Positions 36,091-45,776 of a stretch of 64,000 nt of DNA are shown in pieces. The DNA lies in contig NZ_QICJ01000002.1 in the NCBI RefSeq assembly GCF_003201105.1, positions 62,001 through 126,000 of the forward strand. The letters are read 5' to 3'. The notes beneath the pieces are model-generated. The model saw only the letters and a program-made list of their open reading frames with translations, was not told the DNA's origin and made no database searches. How positions within the stretch are numbered: position 1 is the first letter of the stretch; each line of letters begins with the position of its first letter. The stretch comes from Dyella sp. AtDHG13 (GTDB lineage: Bacteria > Pseudomonadota > Gammaproteobacteria > Xanthomonadales > Rhodanobacteraceae). Made by a program: the position numbers and the translations under genes.

Positions 36091-38087
36091 CGGATACGCC
36101 TGCCACTGTCGCCCCGCCTGCCCCAGCCCACTCGCGTCAGCCGCAGCCCGAAAACGACCGCATCGACCAGGCCATCGACCGCGCCCGCCGCGCGCTGATG
36201 GCCCGGCAGCACGCCAACGGACACTGGTGCTTCGAGTTCGAAACCGACTGTACCATCTCGTCCGAATACATCCTGATGATGCACTTCCTCGACGAGATCG
36301 ACGACGTGCTGCAGGAAAAGCTGGCACGCTACATCCGCCTCAAGCAACGGCTCGACACCCACGGCGGCTGGCCGCTGTACCACGACGGTGCGCTCGACGT
36401 GTCGTGCACGGTCAAGTCGTATTACGCGCTGAAGGCCGCCGGCGACTCGCCGGATGCACCGCACATGCGGCGCGCGCGCGAAGCCATCCTCGCCGCGGGC
36501 GGTGCCGCCAGAAGCAACGTCTTCACGCGCATCCTGCTCGCCATGTTCGGCCAGGTGCCCTGGCGCGCCGCGCCGTACGTGCCGGTGGAGATCATGCTGT
36601 TCCCGCGCTGGGCGCCGTTTCATCTCGACAAGGTGTCGTACTGGGCGCGCAGCACGATGGTGCCGCTGTTCATCCTGTGCTCGATGAAGGCGAAGGCGAA
36701 GAATCCGCGCAACGTCGGCATCCCCGAACTGTTCGTGACGCCGCCGGAGCAGGAGCGCCACTACTTCGCCACCACCACCTTCGTCAGCCGCTTGTTCCTG
36801 GTGCTGGACAAGATCGGGCGCGCCTGCGATCCGCTGATTCCCGCTTCGCTGCGCCGCAAGGCCATCAAGCGCGCGGAAGCATGGTTCCTGCCGCGACTGA
36901 ATGGCGAAGACGGGCTTGGTGCGATCTTCCCGCCCATGGTGAATGCCCTGGAGGCGATGGACCTGCTCGGCTACGCCAAGGATCATCCCGCGCGCACCAC
37001 CTGCCTGAAGTCGCTGCAGAAGCTGATCGTGCATCGCGACGATGGCACGGCGTTCTGCCAGCCCTGCGTGTCGCCCGTGTGGGACACCGGCTGGGCGGCA
37101 ATGGCCCTGCTGCGCGCATCGCCCGACGATGCCACGCAGGATGCCGTCACGCGCGCCATGGAATGGCTCGCGCCATTGCAGGAGCTGGAACTCAAGGGCG
37201 ACTGGGCCGTGCAGGCGCCCGATCTTGCACCGGGCGGCTGGGCGTTCCAGTACGCCAATGCGTATTACCCGGATCTGGACGACACCGCCGTCGTCGCCGG
37301 CCTGCTGCACGTGGCCGTGCGCGGCACGCCGCGCGACGGCATGTATCGCGAGCGCATCGAACGCGCCGCGGACTGGCTGGTCGGCATGCAGTCGGACAAT
37401 GGCGGTTTCGCCGCGTTCGACCGCAACAACACGCACTACCACATCAACGAAATTCCCTTCGCCGACCATGGCGCCATGCTCGATCCGCCCACGGAAGACG
37501 TATCCGGACGCGTGCTGGCGTTTCTGGGTGTGCTCGGCCGCCCGCAGGACCAAAGCGCCATCGCACGCTGCATCGACTATCTGCGCGACGCGCAGCAGCC
37601 GGACGGTTCGTACTGGGGGCGCTGGGGCACCAACTACATCTACGGCACGTGGTCCGTGCTGGCCGGTCTCGCACTGGTTGGCCAGGACATGCGGCAGCCC
37701 TGGATCCGCAAATCGGTGGACTGGCTCATCGCCAGGCAGCACGCCGACGGCGGCTGGGGCGAAACCAACGACAGCTACTTCGATGCCGCGTTGCGCGGCA
37801 CGAACGCCGGCATAAGCACGGCCCACAGTACAGCATGGGCCGTACTCGGCCTGCTCGCCGCCGGCGAGCAGGCGGCGGAAGCGACGCGACGCGGCATCCA
37901 CTGGCTGCTCGACCATCAGCAGGCACAGGGCGAGCCGGAGGCGGATCTCTGGTATCACCCGAGTTTCAACGCACCGGGATTCCCCCGCGTGTTCTTCCTG
38001 AAATACCACGGCTACACGGCTTATTTCCCGCTATGGGCACTCACTCGCTATCGCCAGCTGCTTGCGCGCTCGCAGCCGACGCCGTGA
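36087..38087 (+). CDS. shc: Squalene-hopene cyclase
   Basis: 666 residues (also called HpnF). The protonating motif DLDDTA is at residues 396-401. Several QW-type repeats are visible (QHANGHWCFEFE, QQPDGSYWGRWG, QHADGGWGETND), as is the GTWSVLAGL region. It cyclises squalene to hopene and diplopterol at the membrane. The ATG overlaps the squalene synthase stop and the shc stop overlaps hpnG (TGATG), so the three are translationally coupled. Complete compared with the usual 630-680 residues. Confidence 0.96.
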   Translation: MTDTPATVAPPAPAHSRQPQPENDRIDQAIDRARRALMARQHANGHWCFEFETDCTISSEYILMMHFLDEIDDVLQEKLARYIRLKQRLDTHGGWPLYHDGALDVSCTVKSYYALKAAGDSPDAPHMRRAREAILAAGGAARSNVFTRILLAMFGQVPWRAAPYVPVEIMLFPRWAPFHLDKVSYWARSTMVPLFILCSMKAKAKNPRNVGIPELFVTPPEQERHYFATTTFVSRLFLVLDKIGRACDPLIPASLRRKAIKRAEAWFLPRLNGEDGLGAIFPPMVNALEAMDLLGYAKDHPARTTCLKSLQKLIVHRDDGTAFCQPCVSPVWDTGWAAMALLRASPDDATQDAVTRAMEWLAPLQELELKGDWAVQAPDLAPGGWAFQYANAYYPDLDDTAVVAGLLHVAVRGTPRDGMYRERIERAADWLVGMQSDNGGFAAFDRNNTHYHINEIPFADHGAMLDPPTEDVSGRVLAFLGVLGRPQDQSAIARCIDYLRDAQQPDGSYWGRWGTNYIYGTWSVLAGLALVGQDMRQPWIRKSVDWLIARQHADGGWGETNDSYFDAALRGTNAGISTAHSTAWAVLGLLAAGEQAAEATRRGIHWLLDHQQAQGEPEADLWYHPSFNAPGFPRVFFLKYHGYTAYFPLWALTRYRQLLARSQPTP

Positions 38088-38821
38088 TGCCCGGCACGGT
38101 GGGCATCGTGACGGCGCTGGCCGCGGAAGCGCGCGTGCTGACGCGCCGGTCGCTGCGGGTGCGCACAGCGGCGGCGATCGGTGCGGGCGAATCCGTTGTC
38201 CTCGCCGGCATGGGGCAGCAGGCGGCGCGCGAGGGCGCGCTCGCCCTGATCGCCGCGGGCGCGGATGCCCTGGTCTCCTTTGGCGTGGCCGGCGGCCTGG
38301 CGCCCGGCTTGCGCAGCGGCACGCTGTTCTGTCCCTCCTGCGTGCTCGACGAGCGCAGCCGCGACTACCAGCCCGACCCGCTGTGGCGCGCATCGCTCAT
38401 CCGCCGCCTGAAAGCCGCCGGCCTTCCGCTGGTGGAGCAAGGCAGCCTGCTCAGCCTGCCCGCGCCGCTGCATTCGGTGGAGGAGAAAGGCCGCATGCGC
38501 GAGCGCCATCAGTCGCTGGCCGTGGACATGGAAAGCGCGGCCATCGCCATGGTGGCCGGCGAACACCGGCTGCCCTTCCTCGTGCTGCGCGCCATCGTGG
38601 ACGAGCGCGAAGACAACGTGCCCGCCGAACTGCAGGACGGCATCGACGCCTGGGGACGCCCGCGCGCGCTGTCCATGCTCGGCACGCTGTTGCGCCATCC
38701 GCGCTTGCTGACAGCCTTGCCGCCGCTGGCCGCGCGCATGGGTAAGGCCACGCGCGCCCTGCACCTGGCGGTGCAGGCGGCGGGCTGCGGCCTGGGCCGC
38801 GAGGCTAAGCAGCCCTGCTAA
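38087..38821 (+). CDS. hpnG: Adenosylhopane nucleosidase/phosphorylase HpnG
   Basis: 244 residues of the nucleoside phosphorylase/MTA-SAH nucleosidase fold: GIVTALAAEARVL at the start, SFGVAGGLAPGLRSGTL in the middle and the base-recognition motif VDMESAAIAMVA near residue 148. HpnG removes adenine from adenosylhopane made by HpnH, leading to ribosylhopane. The start codon overlaps the shc stop by one base; the GTG three bases earlier is an alternative. Confidence 0.93.
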   Translation: MPGTVGIVTALAAEARVLTRRSLRVRTAAAIGAGESVVLAGMGQQAAREGALALIAAGADALVSFGVAGGLAPGLRSGTLFCPSCVLDERSRDYQPDPLWRASLIRRLKAAGLPLVEQGSLLSLPAPLHSVEEKGRMRERHQSLAVDMESAAIAMVAGEHRLPFLVLRAIVDEREDNVPAELQDGIDAWGRPRALSMLGTLLRHPRLLTALPPLAARMGKATRALHLAVQAAGCGLGREAKQPC

Positions 38822-38896
38822 TCTGACCCTTGATCCCGATGTCAGGCCCGGCCTCGACGCACGGCCCGCGGCATCGAAACCCGGAGACCTGACGGC

Positions 38897-41509
38897 GTGT
38901 TCAAAGCGATTCACAAAGGCCTGGTATCGGCGGTCGATCGCAGTGGCCGCCACCACTATGCGGTGCTCCTGATCGCCGCTGTGTTCGTCGTGCTGAGCCT
39001 GTGGGGTGCATCGAAGCACCTGAGCATCGATACCGACTCCGATCACCTGTTCTCCGACAAGCTGCCGTGGCGGCAGCAGAGCCTCGCCTTCGCGCGGCAG
39101 TTCCCGCAGTTCAGCGACACCCTGACCGCCGTGGTGCGCGCGCCCACGGCGGAGGAAGCACGCATCGCGGCGCAGGCGCTCAACGCGAAACTGGCGGCCG
39201 ACAAGGAACACTTCCGTTCGTCGTCCACGCCCGGCATCAGCCCGTTCTTCAATCGCGAAGGCTTGTTGCTGCTGCCGCAGGATGAACTGGAAAGCACGCT
39301 CGACAGCATGCTGCAGGCGCAACCCCTGCTCGGTCCGCTGGCCAAGGATCCGTCCGCGCGCGGCCTGTTCAACGGCATCGACCTGATGGTGGAAGGCGTG
39401 CGGCGCGGCATGGCGAACGACCTGTCCTCCTACGACGCGGCGCTGGGCAATGTCGCGCACACCATGGAGGACGCCGTTGCCGGCAAGAACGCGCCGCTGT
39501 CGTGGCAGGCGCTGCTCACGCCCGACCTGGTCAACAGCAATGGCGGGCAGGAATTCATCCTGATCCATCCGGTGCTCGATCACACGGCGCTGGAACCCGG
39601 GCAAGCCGCCACGCAGGCCATGCTGCGGCTGGCCAACGAGCTGCCGGAGGTGAAGTCGGGCCGCGTGCGCGTGAACTACACCGGCTCGGTGCCGCTGGCG
39701 GACGAGGAATTCGCTTCGCTGACGGATCGCGCGGGCCCCATCGCCATCGGCAGCAGCCTGCTGCTGGTGTTCTGGCTGGTGTTGGCGCTGGGCACGTGGC
39801 GGCTGATCGTGCCGGTGATCATCACCCTGGTGGTGGGCCTGATCTACACCCTGGGTTTCGCCGCGCTCGCGGTGGGCCGCCTGAACCTGGTGTCCGTGGC
39901 ATTCGCCGTGCTGTTCGTGGGCCTGGCGGTGGATTTCGGGATCCAGTTCGGCGTGCGGCTGCACGCGCGCCAGTACAGCGACCGCACCTTCGACGATTCG
40001 CTGCACGAAACCGCCCATCGCGTGGTCAGCCAGGTCGGCCTTGCCGCGCTGGCTACGGCCTGCGGCTTTCTCGCCTTCGCGCCGACCGATTTCACCGGCG
40101 TCGCCGAGCTCGGCATCATCGCCGGCGTCGGCATGCTGCTGGCGCTCATCTGCACGCTGACGGTACTGCCCGCGCTGCTGCGCCTGCTTTCCAAGGGGTC
40201 GCCGCACGCCGAGGTGGCGCTGCCCGGCGGCGCCAAGGCCGACGGCTGGTTGAACCGCCACCGCAAGGCGGTGCTGGTCGCCTTCGGCGTGCTCGGCATC
40301 GCGGGCATCTGGTGCGCGGCGACCATTCCCTTCGATGCCAACCCGCTGCACACCAAGCGCGCGGACAGCGAGGCGATGCGCACCCTCACCTCGCTGATGG
40401 ACGACCCGAATACCAATCCCTTCACCATGGACCTGCTGGCGAAGGACCTGCCCGCCGCCAAGGTGATGAGCGAGAAGCTGGGCAAATTGCCGGAAGTGGC
40501 GCAGGTGGTGTCGGGCGTGGACTTCGTGCCCGCCGGGCAGGACGACAAGCTTGAGCAGCTGCAGCAGGCGTCCGACCTGATGTATGCCGTGCTGAACCCC
40601 GGCGAGAAAGTCGCCGCGCCCACCGCGGATGACATACGCAGCGCCGCCAGGGACACCAGCGAAGGCATCGCCAGCGTGGCCGACAAGCTGCCGGCGCAAT
40701 CCCCGCTGCGCCGCATCGGCAAGGCGCTGGCCGCGCTGTCGCACGGCACCGACGCGCAGGTGGCCACGGCCAATGACGCGCTGACGAAGTTCCTGCCCTA
40801 CACGCTTAACCAGCTCGCCGATTCGCTGTCCGCCACGCCCATCACCATGCAGAACCTGCCCGACGACCTGCGGCGCGACTGGTTCGCGCCCGATGGACGC
40901 GTCCGCATCCAGGTGACGCCCACGACCAAGGCGCAGAGCACCGCCGGCCTGCGCGACTTCGTAGGGGCGGTGCAGAAGATGGCGCCGGATGCGGCCGGTT
41001 CCGCCGTCGACACCATCAAGGCGGCCGACACCATCCTCATCGCCTTCCGCGAGGCGGCGATCTATGCCACCGCGGCCATCGCCATCGTGCTGATCCTGGT
41101 GCTGCGCCGCGCGCGCGATGCCGGCCTGGTGCTGGCCACGCTGCTGATGTCCGCCCTGCTCACCGCGCTGCTGGCGCGCCTGTTCGGCATCGCCATCAAC
41201 TTCGCCAACATCATCGCGCTGCCGTTGCTGCTGGGCGTGGGCGTGTCGTTCAACGTGTACTTCGTGATGAACTGGCGCCACGGCATGCAGCTGTTCCTTG
41301 GCTCGCCGACGGCGCGCGCGATCCTGTTCTCCGCGCTCACCACGGGTACGGCCTTCGGCAGCCTGGCCATCGCCCGCCATCCGGGCACGGCCAGCATGGG
41401 CAGCGTGCTGCTGCTCAGCCTGGTGGCCGTGCTTCTGTCCACCTTCGCTTTCCTGCCCGCGATGCTTTATTCGATCGGGCGGTGCAAGCAACCCATCAGC
41501 CACGCCTGA
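38897..41509 (+). CDS. hpnN: RND-family hopanoid transporter HpnN
   Basis: 870 residues of the MmpL-like RND superfamily: one N-terminal helix (HHYAVLLIAAVFVVLSLWGA), a large periplasmic domain, a six-helix block (IAIGSSLLLVFWLVLALGTW, VAFAVLFVGLAVDFGIQFGV), a second periplasmic domain and a final block of helices. HpnN moves hopanoids from the inner to the outer membrane. The start is GTG at 38897. A 75-bp gap separates it from hpnG in the same direction. Confidence 0.93.
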   Translation: MFKAIHKGLVSAVDRSGRHHYAVLLIAAVFVVLSLWGASKHLSIDTDSDHLFSDKLPWRQQSLAFARQFPQFSDTLTAVVRAPTAEEARIAAQALNAKLAADKEHFRSSSTPGISPFFNREGLLLLPQDELESTLDSMLQAQPLLGPLAKDPSARGLFNGIDLMVEGVRRGMANDLSSYDAALGNVAHTMEDAVAGKNAPLSWQALLTPDLVNSNGGQEFILIHPVLDHTALEPGQAATQAMLRLANELPEVKSGRVRVNYTGSVPLADEEFASLTDRAGPIAIGSSLLLVFWLVLALGTWRLIVPVIITLVVGLIYTLGFAALAVGRLNLVSVAFAVLFVGLAVDFGIQFGVRLHARQYSDRTFDDSLHETAHRVVSQVGLAALATACGFLAFAPTDFTGVAELGIIAGVGMLLALICTLTVLPALLRLLSKGSPHAEVALPGGAKADGWLNRHRKAVLVAFGVLGIAGIWCAATIPFDANPLHTKRADSEAMRTLTSLMDDPNTNPFTMDLLAKDLPAAKVMSEKLGKLPEVAQVVSGVDFVPAGQDDKLEQLQQASDLMYAVLNPGEKVAAPTADDIRSAARDTSEGIASVADKLPAQSPLRRIGKALAALSHGTDAQVATANDALTKFLPYTLNQLADSLSATPITMQNLPDDLRRDWFAPDGRVRIQVTPTTKAQSTAGLRDFVGAVQKMAPDAAGSAVDTIKAADTILIAFREAAIYATAAIAIVLILVLRRARDAGLVLATLLMSALLTALLARLFGIAINFANIIALPLLLGVGVSFNVYFVMNWRHGMQLFLGSPTARAILFSALTTGTAFGSLAIARHPGTASMGSVLLLSLVAVLLSTFAFLPAMLYSIGRCKQPISHA

Positions 41510-41533
41510 TCCCCATCGCCCCGGAGTCATCGC

Positions 41534-41896
41534 ATGCCACTTCATCGCCGCGCCGCGTTCGCCGCCCTCGCCCTGCTCGCCAGCCTCGACGCCAGTGCGC
41601 ACGCCATCCTCACCGACAGCACGCCCAAGGCCAATGGCAGCGTGCCCGCGGGCCACGTCGCGCTCGTGCTGAAGTACAACAGCAAGATCGACCAGGCGCG
41701 CTCGCGCCTGCTGCTTATCGCCTCCGACAAGAGCGAAACGCCGCTCGCCATCACCGCCGATGCGAAGAAGCCCAACGAACTGGACAGCTCGGCCGACCTG
41801 AAGCCCGGCAGCTACGTCATCCGCTGGCAGGCGCTGGCGCTGGACGGCCACATCACGCGCGGCGACCTGCCTTTCACCGTGACGACCGCGCCCTGA
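41534..41896 (+). CDS. copC: CopC-type periplasmic copper-binding protein
   Basis: 120 residues: signal peptide with likely cleavage after Ala22 (ASA/HA), leaving His23 as the mature N-terminus as in Cu(II)-binding CopC. The other expected ligands sit in ALDGHITRGDLPFTV near the C-terminus. Core strands include STPKANGSVPAGHVALVL. It binds copper and works with CopD. It lies 24 bp after hpnN and 55 bp before copD, so it appears to be part of the hopanoid message. Confidence 0.88.
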   Translation: MPLHRRAAFAALALLASLDASAHAILTDSTPKANGSVPAGHVALVLKYNSKIDQARSRLLLIASDKSETPLAITADAKKPNELDSSADLKPGSYVIRWQALALDGHITRGDLPFTVTTAP

Positions 41897-41951
41897 GCGC
41901 ATCGCACGCTTTCCCCGCAACCGACCGCCACCGCTGACCAACGGGGGTTCC

Positions 41952-43607
41952 GTGGCACTGCTCGTCGATATCTTTGGTTACCTGAGCGTCATCCTGCATG
42001 GCCTGGTGATCGTCGCCCAATCCATGACGCTGGGCGGCCTGCTTTTCCTGGTGTTCCTGCTGCATCCGCTGTCCTCGCGGCTGACGCAGGGCGACGAGCT
42101 GGAGCGGCGCGTCGTGCGCCTGACGCGCTGGAGCGCCTGGGGGCTGCTGTTGGCCGAACTGGCGACGACGGCGCTGCAGGTGTCGGTGCTGATGTCGACC
42201 GTCGACCTGCCGTTCGGTAACGTGATGCAAGCGTCCTTCGCCGTGGCGGGCAGCGTGAAGATCGCATGTGCCTTGGTCATTGCCCTGAGCCTCGGCCAGC
42301 GCACCATGGCGCGGCCGTTGCCACGAGTGCTCCTGTTGCTGGTGGGGCTGGCCGAACTCGCTGCCGCCACCGCCACCACGCACGCGTATGCGCGACTGGA
42401 CGACAACACCGTGCTGATGCTGGTCGAAGGCCTGCACCAGTTCGGTGCCGCGATCTGGATTGGCGCCATCCCCTGCTTCGTGCTCGTGCTGCGCCACCTG
42501 CAGGATGCCGACAGCCTGAGGCTGGTCGGTTCGCGCTTCTCCCGCATGTCGATCATCGGCGTGGCCTGCATCCTGGTGTCCGGCATCACCATGTGGATCT
42601 TCTACGTGGGTGATGCGCAGGGTTTCTATGGCACGGCCTACGGCGTCATGGTCGGCGCCAAGGTGGCCATGTTCATCGGCTTGCTGGGCCTGGGGCTGGG
42701 CAACTTCCTCGTCACCGAACGGCTACGCAAGGGGCGCGATGCGTCGGTGACGCGCATGCGCCGGTTTGCCGAGGTGGAGATCGGCATCGGCTTCACCATC
42801 TTCTTCGCCGCGGCGTCGCTGACCTCGGTGCCGCCTGCGGTGGACCTGACCACCGACCGCGTGACGCTGCATGAAATCGCCGTGCGCAATGCGCCCGCAT
42901 GGCCGCGCCTGAGTTCGCCCGACCACGACACGCTGGCCATTTCGCAGTTGCAGACGCAGCTGGACCAGGATGCCGCGCGCGAGCATCAGGTGGCGCAGTC
43001 GGCGACCATTCCGGGCTCCGGCATCCTGCCGCCGCGCAACGCGGAAGACATCGCCTGGTCCGAGTACAACCACCATTGGGCGGGCATCTTCGTCCTGCTG
43101 ATCGGCTTCCTTGCGCTGTTGAACCGCGCGGGCATGCGTTGGGCGCGGCATTGGCCACTGTTGTTCCTGCTGATGGCGGGCTTTCTGCTGGTCCGTTCCG
43201 ATCCGGAGGTCTGGCCCCTGGGCCAGGAAGGATGGTGGATCGCGTGGCGCGACGTGGAAGTGGCGCAGCACCGGTTCTTCGTGGCGTTGATCATCCTGTT
43301 CGGCGCATTCGAATGGTCGGTGCGCACGGGGCGCCTGAAGAGCGAGCGCGCGGCGCTGGTGTTTCCGCTGCTGGTCGCCGTGGGTGGCGCCATGCTGCTC
43401 ACGCACAGCCATCAGATTTCCAACGTGAAGGACCAGATGCTGATCGAGCTGACCCACACGCCGCTGGCACTGGCCGGCGTGGCCGCGGGTTGGGCGCGAT
43501 GGCTGGAATTGCGGCTGCCCGGACGCGGCGGCCGCATCGCCGGCTATGTGTGGCCGGCGTGCTTCATGTTGATCGGCGTGATCCTGCTGTGGTATCGCGA
43601 GGCGTGA
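41952..43607 (+). CDS. copD: CopD-domain copper transport membrane protein
   Basis: 551 residues with roughly twelve membrane helices and the CopD domain (VEGLHQFGAAIWIGAIPCFV, then GVACILVSGITMWI and YGVMVGAKVAMFIGLLGLG). A C-terminal block (about 355-551) adds further helices rich in His (NHHWAGIF, HSHQISNVKDQ). It imports copper with CopC. The start is GTG at 41952, 55 bp after copC. Convergent with ispA, 7 bp between stops. Confidence 0.86.
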   Translation: MALLVDIFGYLSVILHGLVIVAQSMTLGGLLFLVFLLHPLSSRLTQGDELERRVVRLTRWSAWGLLLAELATTALQVSVLMSTVDLPFGNVMQASFAVAGSVKIACALVIALSLGQRTMARPLPRVLLLLVGLAELAAATATTHAYARLDDNTVLMLVEGLHQFGAAIWIGAIPCFVLVLRHLQDADSLRLVGSRFSRMSIIGVACILVSGITMWIFYVGDAQGFYGTAYGVMVGAKVAMFIGLLGLGLGNFLVTERLRKGRDASVTRMRRFAEVEIGIGFTIFFAAASLTSVPPAVDLTTDRVTLHEIAVRNAPAWPRLSSPDHDTLAISQLQTQLDQDAAREHQVAQSATIPGSGILPPRNAEDIAWSEYNHHWAGIFVLLIGFLALLNRAGMRWARHWPLLFLLMAGFLLVRSDPEVWPLGQEGWWIAWRDVEVAQHRFFVALIILFGAFEWSVRTGRLKSERAALVFPLLVAVGGAMLLTHSHQISNVKDQMLIELTHTPLALAGVAAGWARWLELRLPGRGGRIAGYVWPACFMLIGVILLWYREA

Positions 43608-43614
43608 TGCCCGC

Positions 43615-44553
43615 TCAGCGGATGCGGTGCACCACCATGTCGGCAAGGCCGTGCAGATGCGCGGCCCGCTCGCCCAGCGGCGCCAACGCAAGGCGCGCCC
43701 GTTCGCCCAGTTCCTCGGCCAGTTCGCGCGACGCGTCGAGGCCAAGCAGGGACACATAGGTCGGCTTGTTGTCCTGCGCATCCTTGCCTGGCGTCTTGCC
43801 CAGGGTGGCGGCATCGGTAGTGACATCCAGGATGTCGTCCACCACCTGGAAGGCCAGCCCCACGGCGCGCTGATAGCCGTCGAGCGCGGCATGCAGTTCC
43901 GGCGACATGGTTTCCGCACCGCAATGCGCGCCCATGAATACCGCCGCGCGCAGCAAGGCGCCGGTCTTCAGGCGATGCATCTGCTCGAGCTCATCGCGCG
44001 CCAGCACATGGCCCACGCTTTCCAGGTCGATCGCCTGGCCGCCCACCATGCCTTGCGAACTGCTGGCCGAGGCCAGTTCCTTCAGCAAGGCGACGCGCTG
44101 GCCGGCGCTCGCCGGCAGATCGCCGATCACGGCAAACGCCTGCGCCTGCAGTCCATCGCCCACCAGGATCGCCATCGCCTCGCCGTAACGCACGTGCACC
44201 GTCGGCTGCCCGCGCCGGAGCAGATCGTTGTCCATGGGGGGAAGGTCGTCATGCACCAGGGAGTAGGCATGGATCATTTCGATCGCGCTGGCGGCGCCAT
44301 CGAGGATCACCGGATCGGCGTCCACCAGTTCGCCCGCGGCATGACACAGCAAGGCGCGCAGGCGCTTGCCGCCGCCCAGCGTGGCGTAGCGCATGCCGTC
44401 GTGCAGCGTCGCCGGCACCGTGTCGACCGACGGCAGGTAGTGCTCCAGCGCACGCTCGGTGCGCTGCAGGATCCGTGGCATCCAGGTTTCCATAGCCTCG
44501 GCGTATGCCGGCGCGCCGGACGACGCGGGCCACAGTTGAATCGCTTCACTCAC
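43615..44553 (-). CDS. ispA: Farnesyl diphosphate synthase
   Basis: 312 residues, trans-polyprenyl synthase. First Asp-rich motif VHDDLPPMDND, second motif FQVVDDILD, and GGGKRLRALL near the N-terminus; length fits bacterial IspA. It condenses IPP with DMAPP and GPP to give farnesyl diphosphate, the squalene synthase substrate. The start is GTG at 44553 with GGAGA 8 bases upstream, 20 bp after the dxr stop. Last gene of dxs-ispH-dxr-ispA. Geranylgeranyl product length cannot be excluded but is less likely. Confidence 0.92.
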   Translation of the reverse strand: MSEAIQLWPASSGAPAYAEAMETWMPRILQRTERALEHYLPSVDTVPATLHDGMRYATLGGGKRLRALLCHAAGELVDADPVILDGAASAIEMIHAYSLVHDDLPPMDNDLLRRGQPTVHVRYGEAMAILVGDGLQAQAFAVIGDLPASAGQRVALLKELASASSSQGMVGGQAIDLESVGHVLARDELEQMHRLKTGALLRAAVFMGAHCGAETMSPELHAALDGYQRAVGLAFQVVDDILDVTTDAATLGKTPGKDAQDNKPTYVSLLGLDASRELAEELGERARLALAPLGERAAHLHGLADMVVHRIR

Positions 44554-44573
44554 GAACGGGTCTCCGCATCACA

Positions 44574-45776
44574 TCAATGTATGGCTGCCGCATGCAGCGC
44601 CGGTAGCTGGGCAATGGACTGGCGAGCCGTCGCGCGCGCCCTTTCGTCGGCGCCAAGGATATCGTCCAGTGTCGCGGAAGCGGGCAGCGCCGGCAGCTGG
44701 TCCAGCGCGCGCTCCACCACCCGCGCGATATCGGTGAAGCGGATCTGCTCGCGCAGGAAGGCATCGACTGCGATCTCGTTGGCCGCATTCAAGGTCACGC
44801 TGGCACTGCAGCCGTCGCGCAGTACGCGCAGGCCCAGACGCAGGCATGGGAACCTGGCCAAGTCCGGCGCATGGAAACTCAGGTTGGACATGCGGGTGAG
44901 GTCCAGCGGCGTCACGCCCGAATCCACACGCTCGGGATGCGCCATGGCGTGCGCGATCGGCGTGCGCATGTCGGGATTGCCCAGCTGCGCCAACACCGAC
45001 TGATCGGCGTAGGCCACCATCGAGTGGATCACGCTCTGCGGATGGATCAGCACTTCGATGCGTTCGGGCGGCATGTCGAACAGCCATCGGGCTTCGATCA
45101 CCTCAAGCCCCTTGTTCATCATGGTGGCGGAGTCGACGGAAATCTTGCGCCCCATCACCCAGTTCGGATGCTTGCAGGCCTGGTCGGGCGTCACCTCGTC
45201 GAGCGTGTCCAGCTCGCGATGCAGGAACGGGCCGCCCGAAGCGGTGAGGATCAGGCGCTCCACGCCCGCACCCGAACACGACCCCGTGCCAAGGCACTGG
45301 AAGATGGCGTTGTGCTCGCTGTCCAGCGGCAACAGGGTGGCACCGTGCTCGGCCACCGTGCGCATGAACAGCGCGCCGGACATGACCAGCGCCTCCTTGT
45401 TGGCGAGCAGGATCTTCTTGCCCGCGCGCGCCGCCGCCAGCGACGAGGCCAGGCCCGCCGCCCCGACGATGGCGGCCACCACGGTATCGCAACCCGCCGC
45501 ACTCGCCACCGCGCTCAGCGCCTGCGGCCCGTATGCCACCTCGGTAGGCAGCCGGGCCGCGCGCAGCTTCTGTTCCAGTTCCGCCGCGCCTTCCGCATCG
45601 CCCACCACCGCCACTTCAGGCAGGAACGCACGGCACTGGTCGAACAGGCGGTCGATCTGGCGATGCGCCGTCAACGCGAACACGCGAAAGCGATCCGGAT
45701 GACGCGCCACCACATCCAGCGTGCTGGTGCCAATGGAACCGGTGGAGCCAAGAATGCTCAGGCGCTGCACGTTCAT
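44574..45776 (-). CDS. dxr: 1-deoxy-D-xylulose 5-phosphate reductoisomerase
   Basis: 400 residues. NADPH motif [15 protein letters not shown], then [12 protein letters not shown], the metal/substrate motifs [12 protein letters not shown] and [27 protein letters not shown] and [10 protein letters not shown]. It makes 2-C-methyl-D-erythritol 4-phosphate from DXP. The ATG at 45776 overlaps the ispH stop by 4 bp; the longer frame to 45950 is a shadow of ispH. Confidence 0.97.
   Translation of the reverse strand: MNVQRLSILGSTGSIGTSTLDVVARHPDRFRVFALTAHRQIDRLFDQCRAFLPEVAVVGDAEGAAELEQKLRAARLPTEVAYGPQALSAVASAAGCDTVVAAIVGAAGLASSLAAARAGKKILLANKEALVMSGALFMRTVAEHGATLLPLDSEHNAIFQCLGTGSCSGAGVERLILTASGGPFLHRELDTLDEVTPDQACKHPNWVMGRKISVDSATMMNKGLEVIEARWLFDMPPERIEVLIHPQSVIHSMVAYADQSVLAQLGNPDMRTPIAHAMAHPERVDSGVTPLDLTRMSNLSFHAPDLARFPCLRLGLRVLRDGCSASVTLNAANEIAVDAFLREQIRFTDIARVVERALDQLPALPASATLDDILGADERARATARQSIAQLPALHAAAIH

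Noticed and set aside
38048-41941. A 1297-codon open frame opposite shc/hpnG/hpnN/copC
   Set aside because: It crosses four well-supported genes on the other strand, has Gln/Arg/Gly-rich composition and no recognisable fold.
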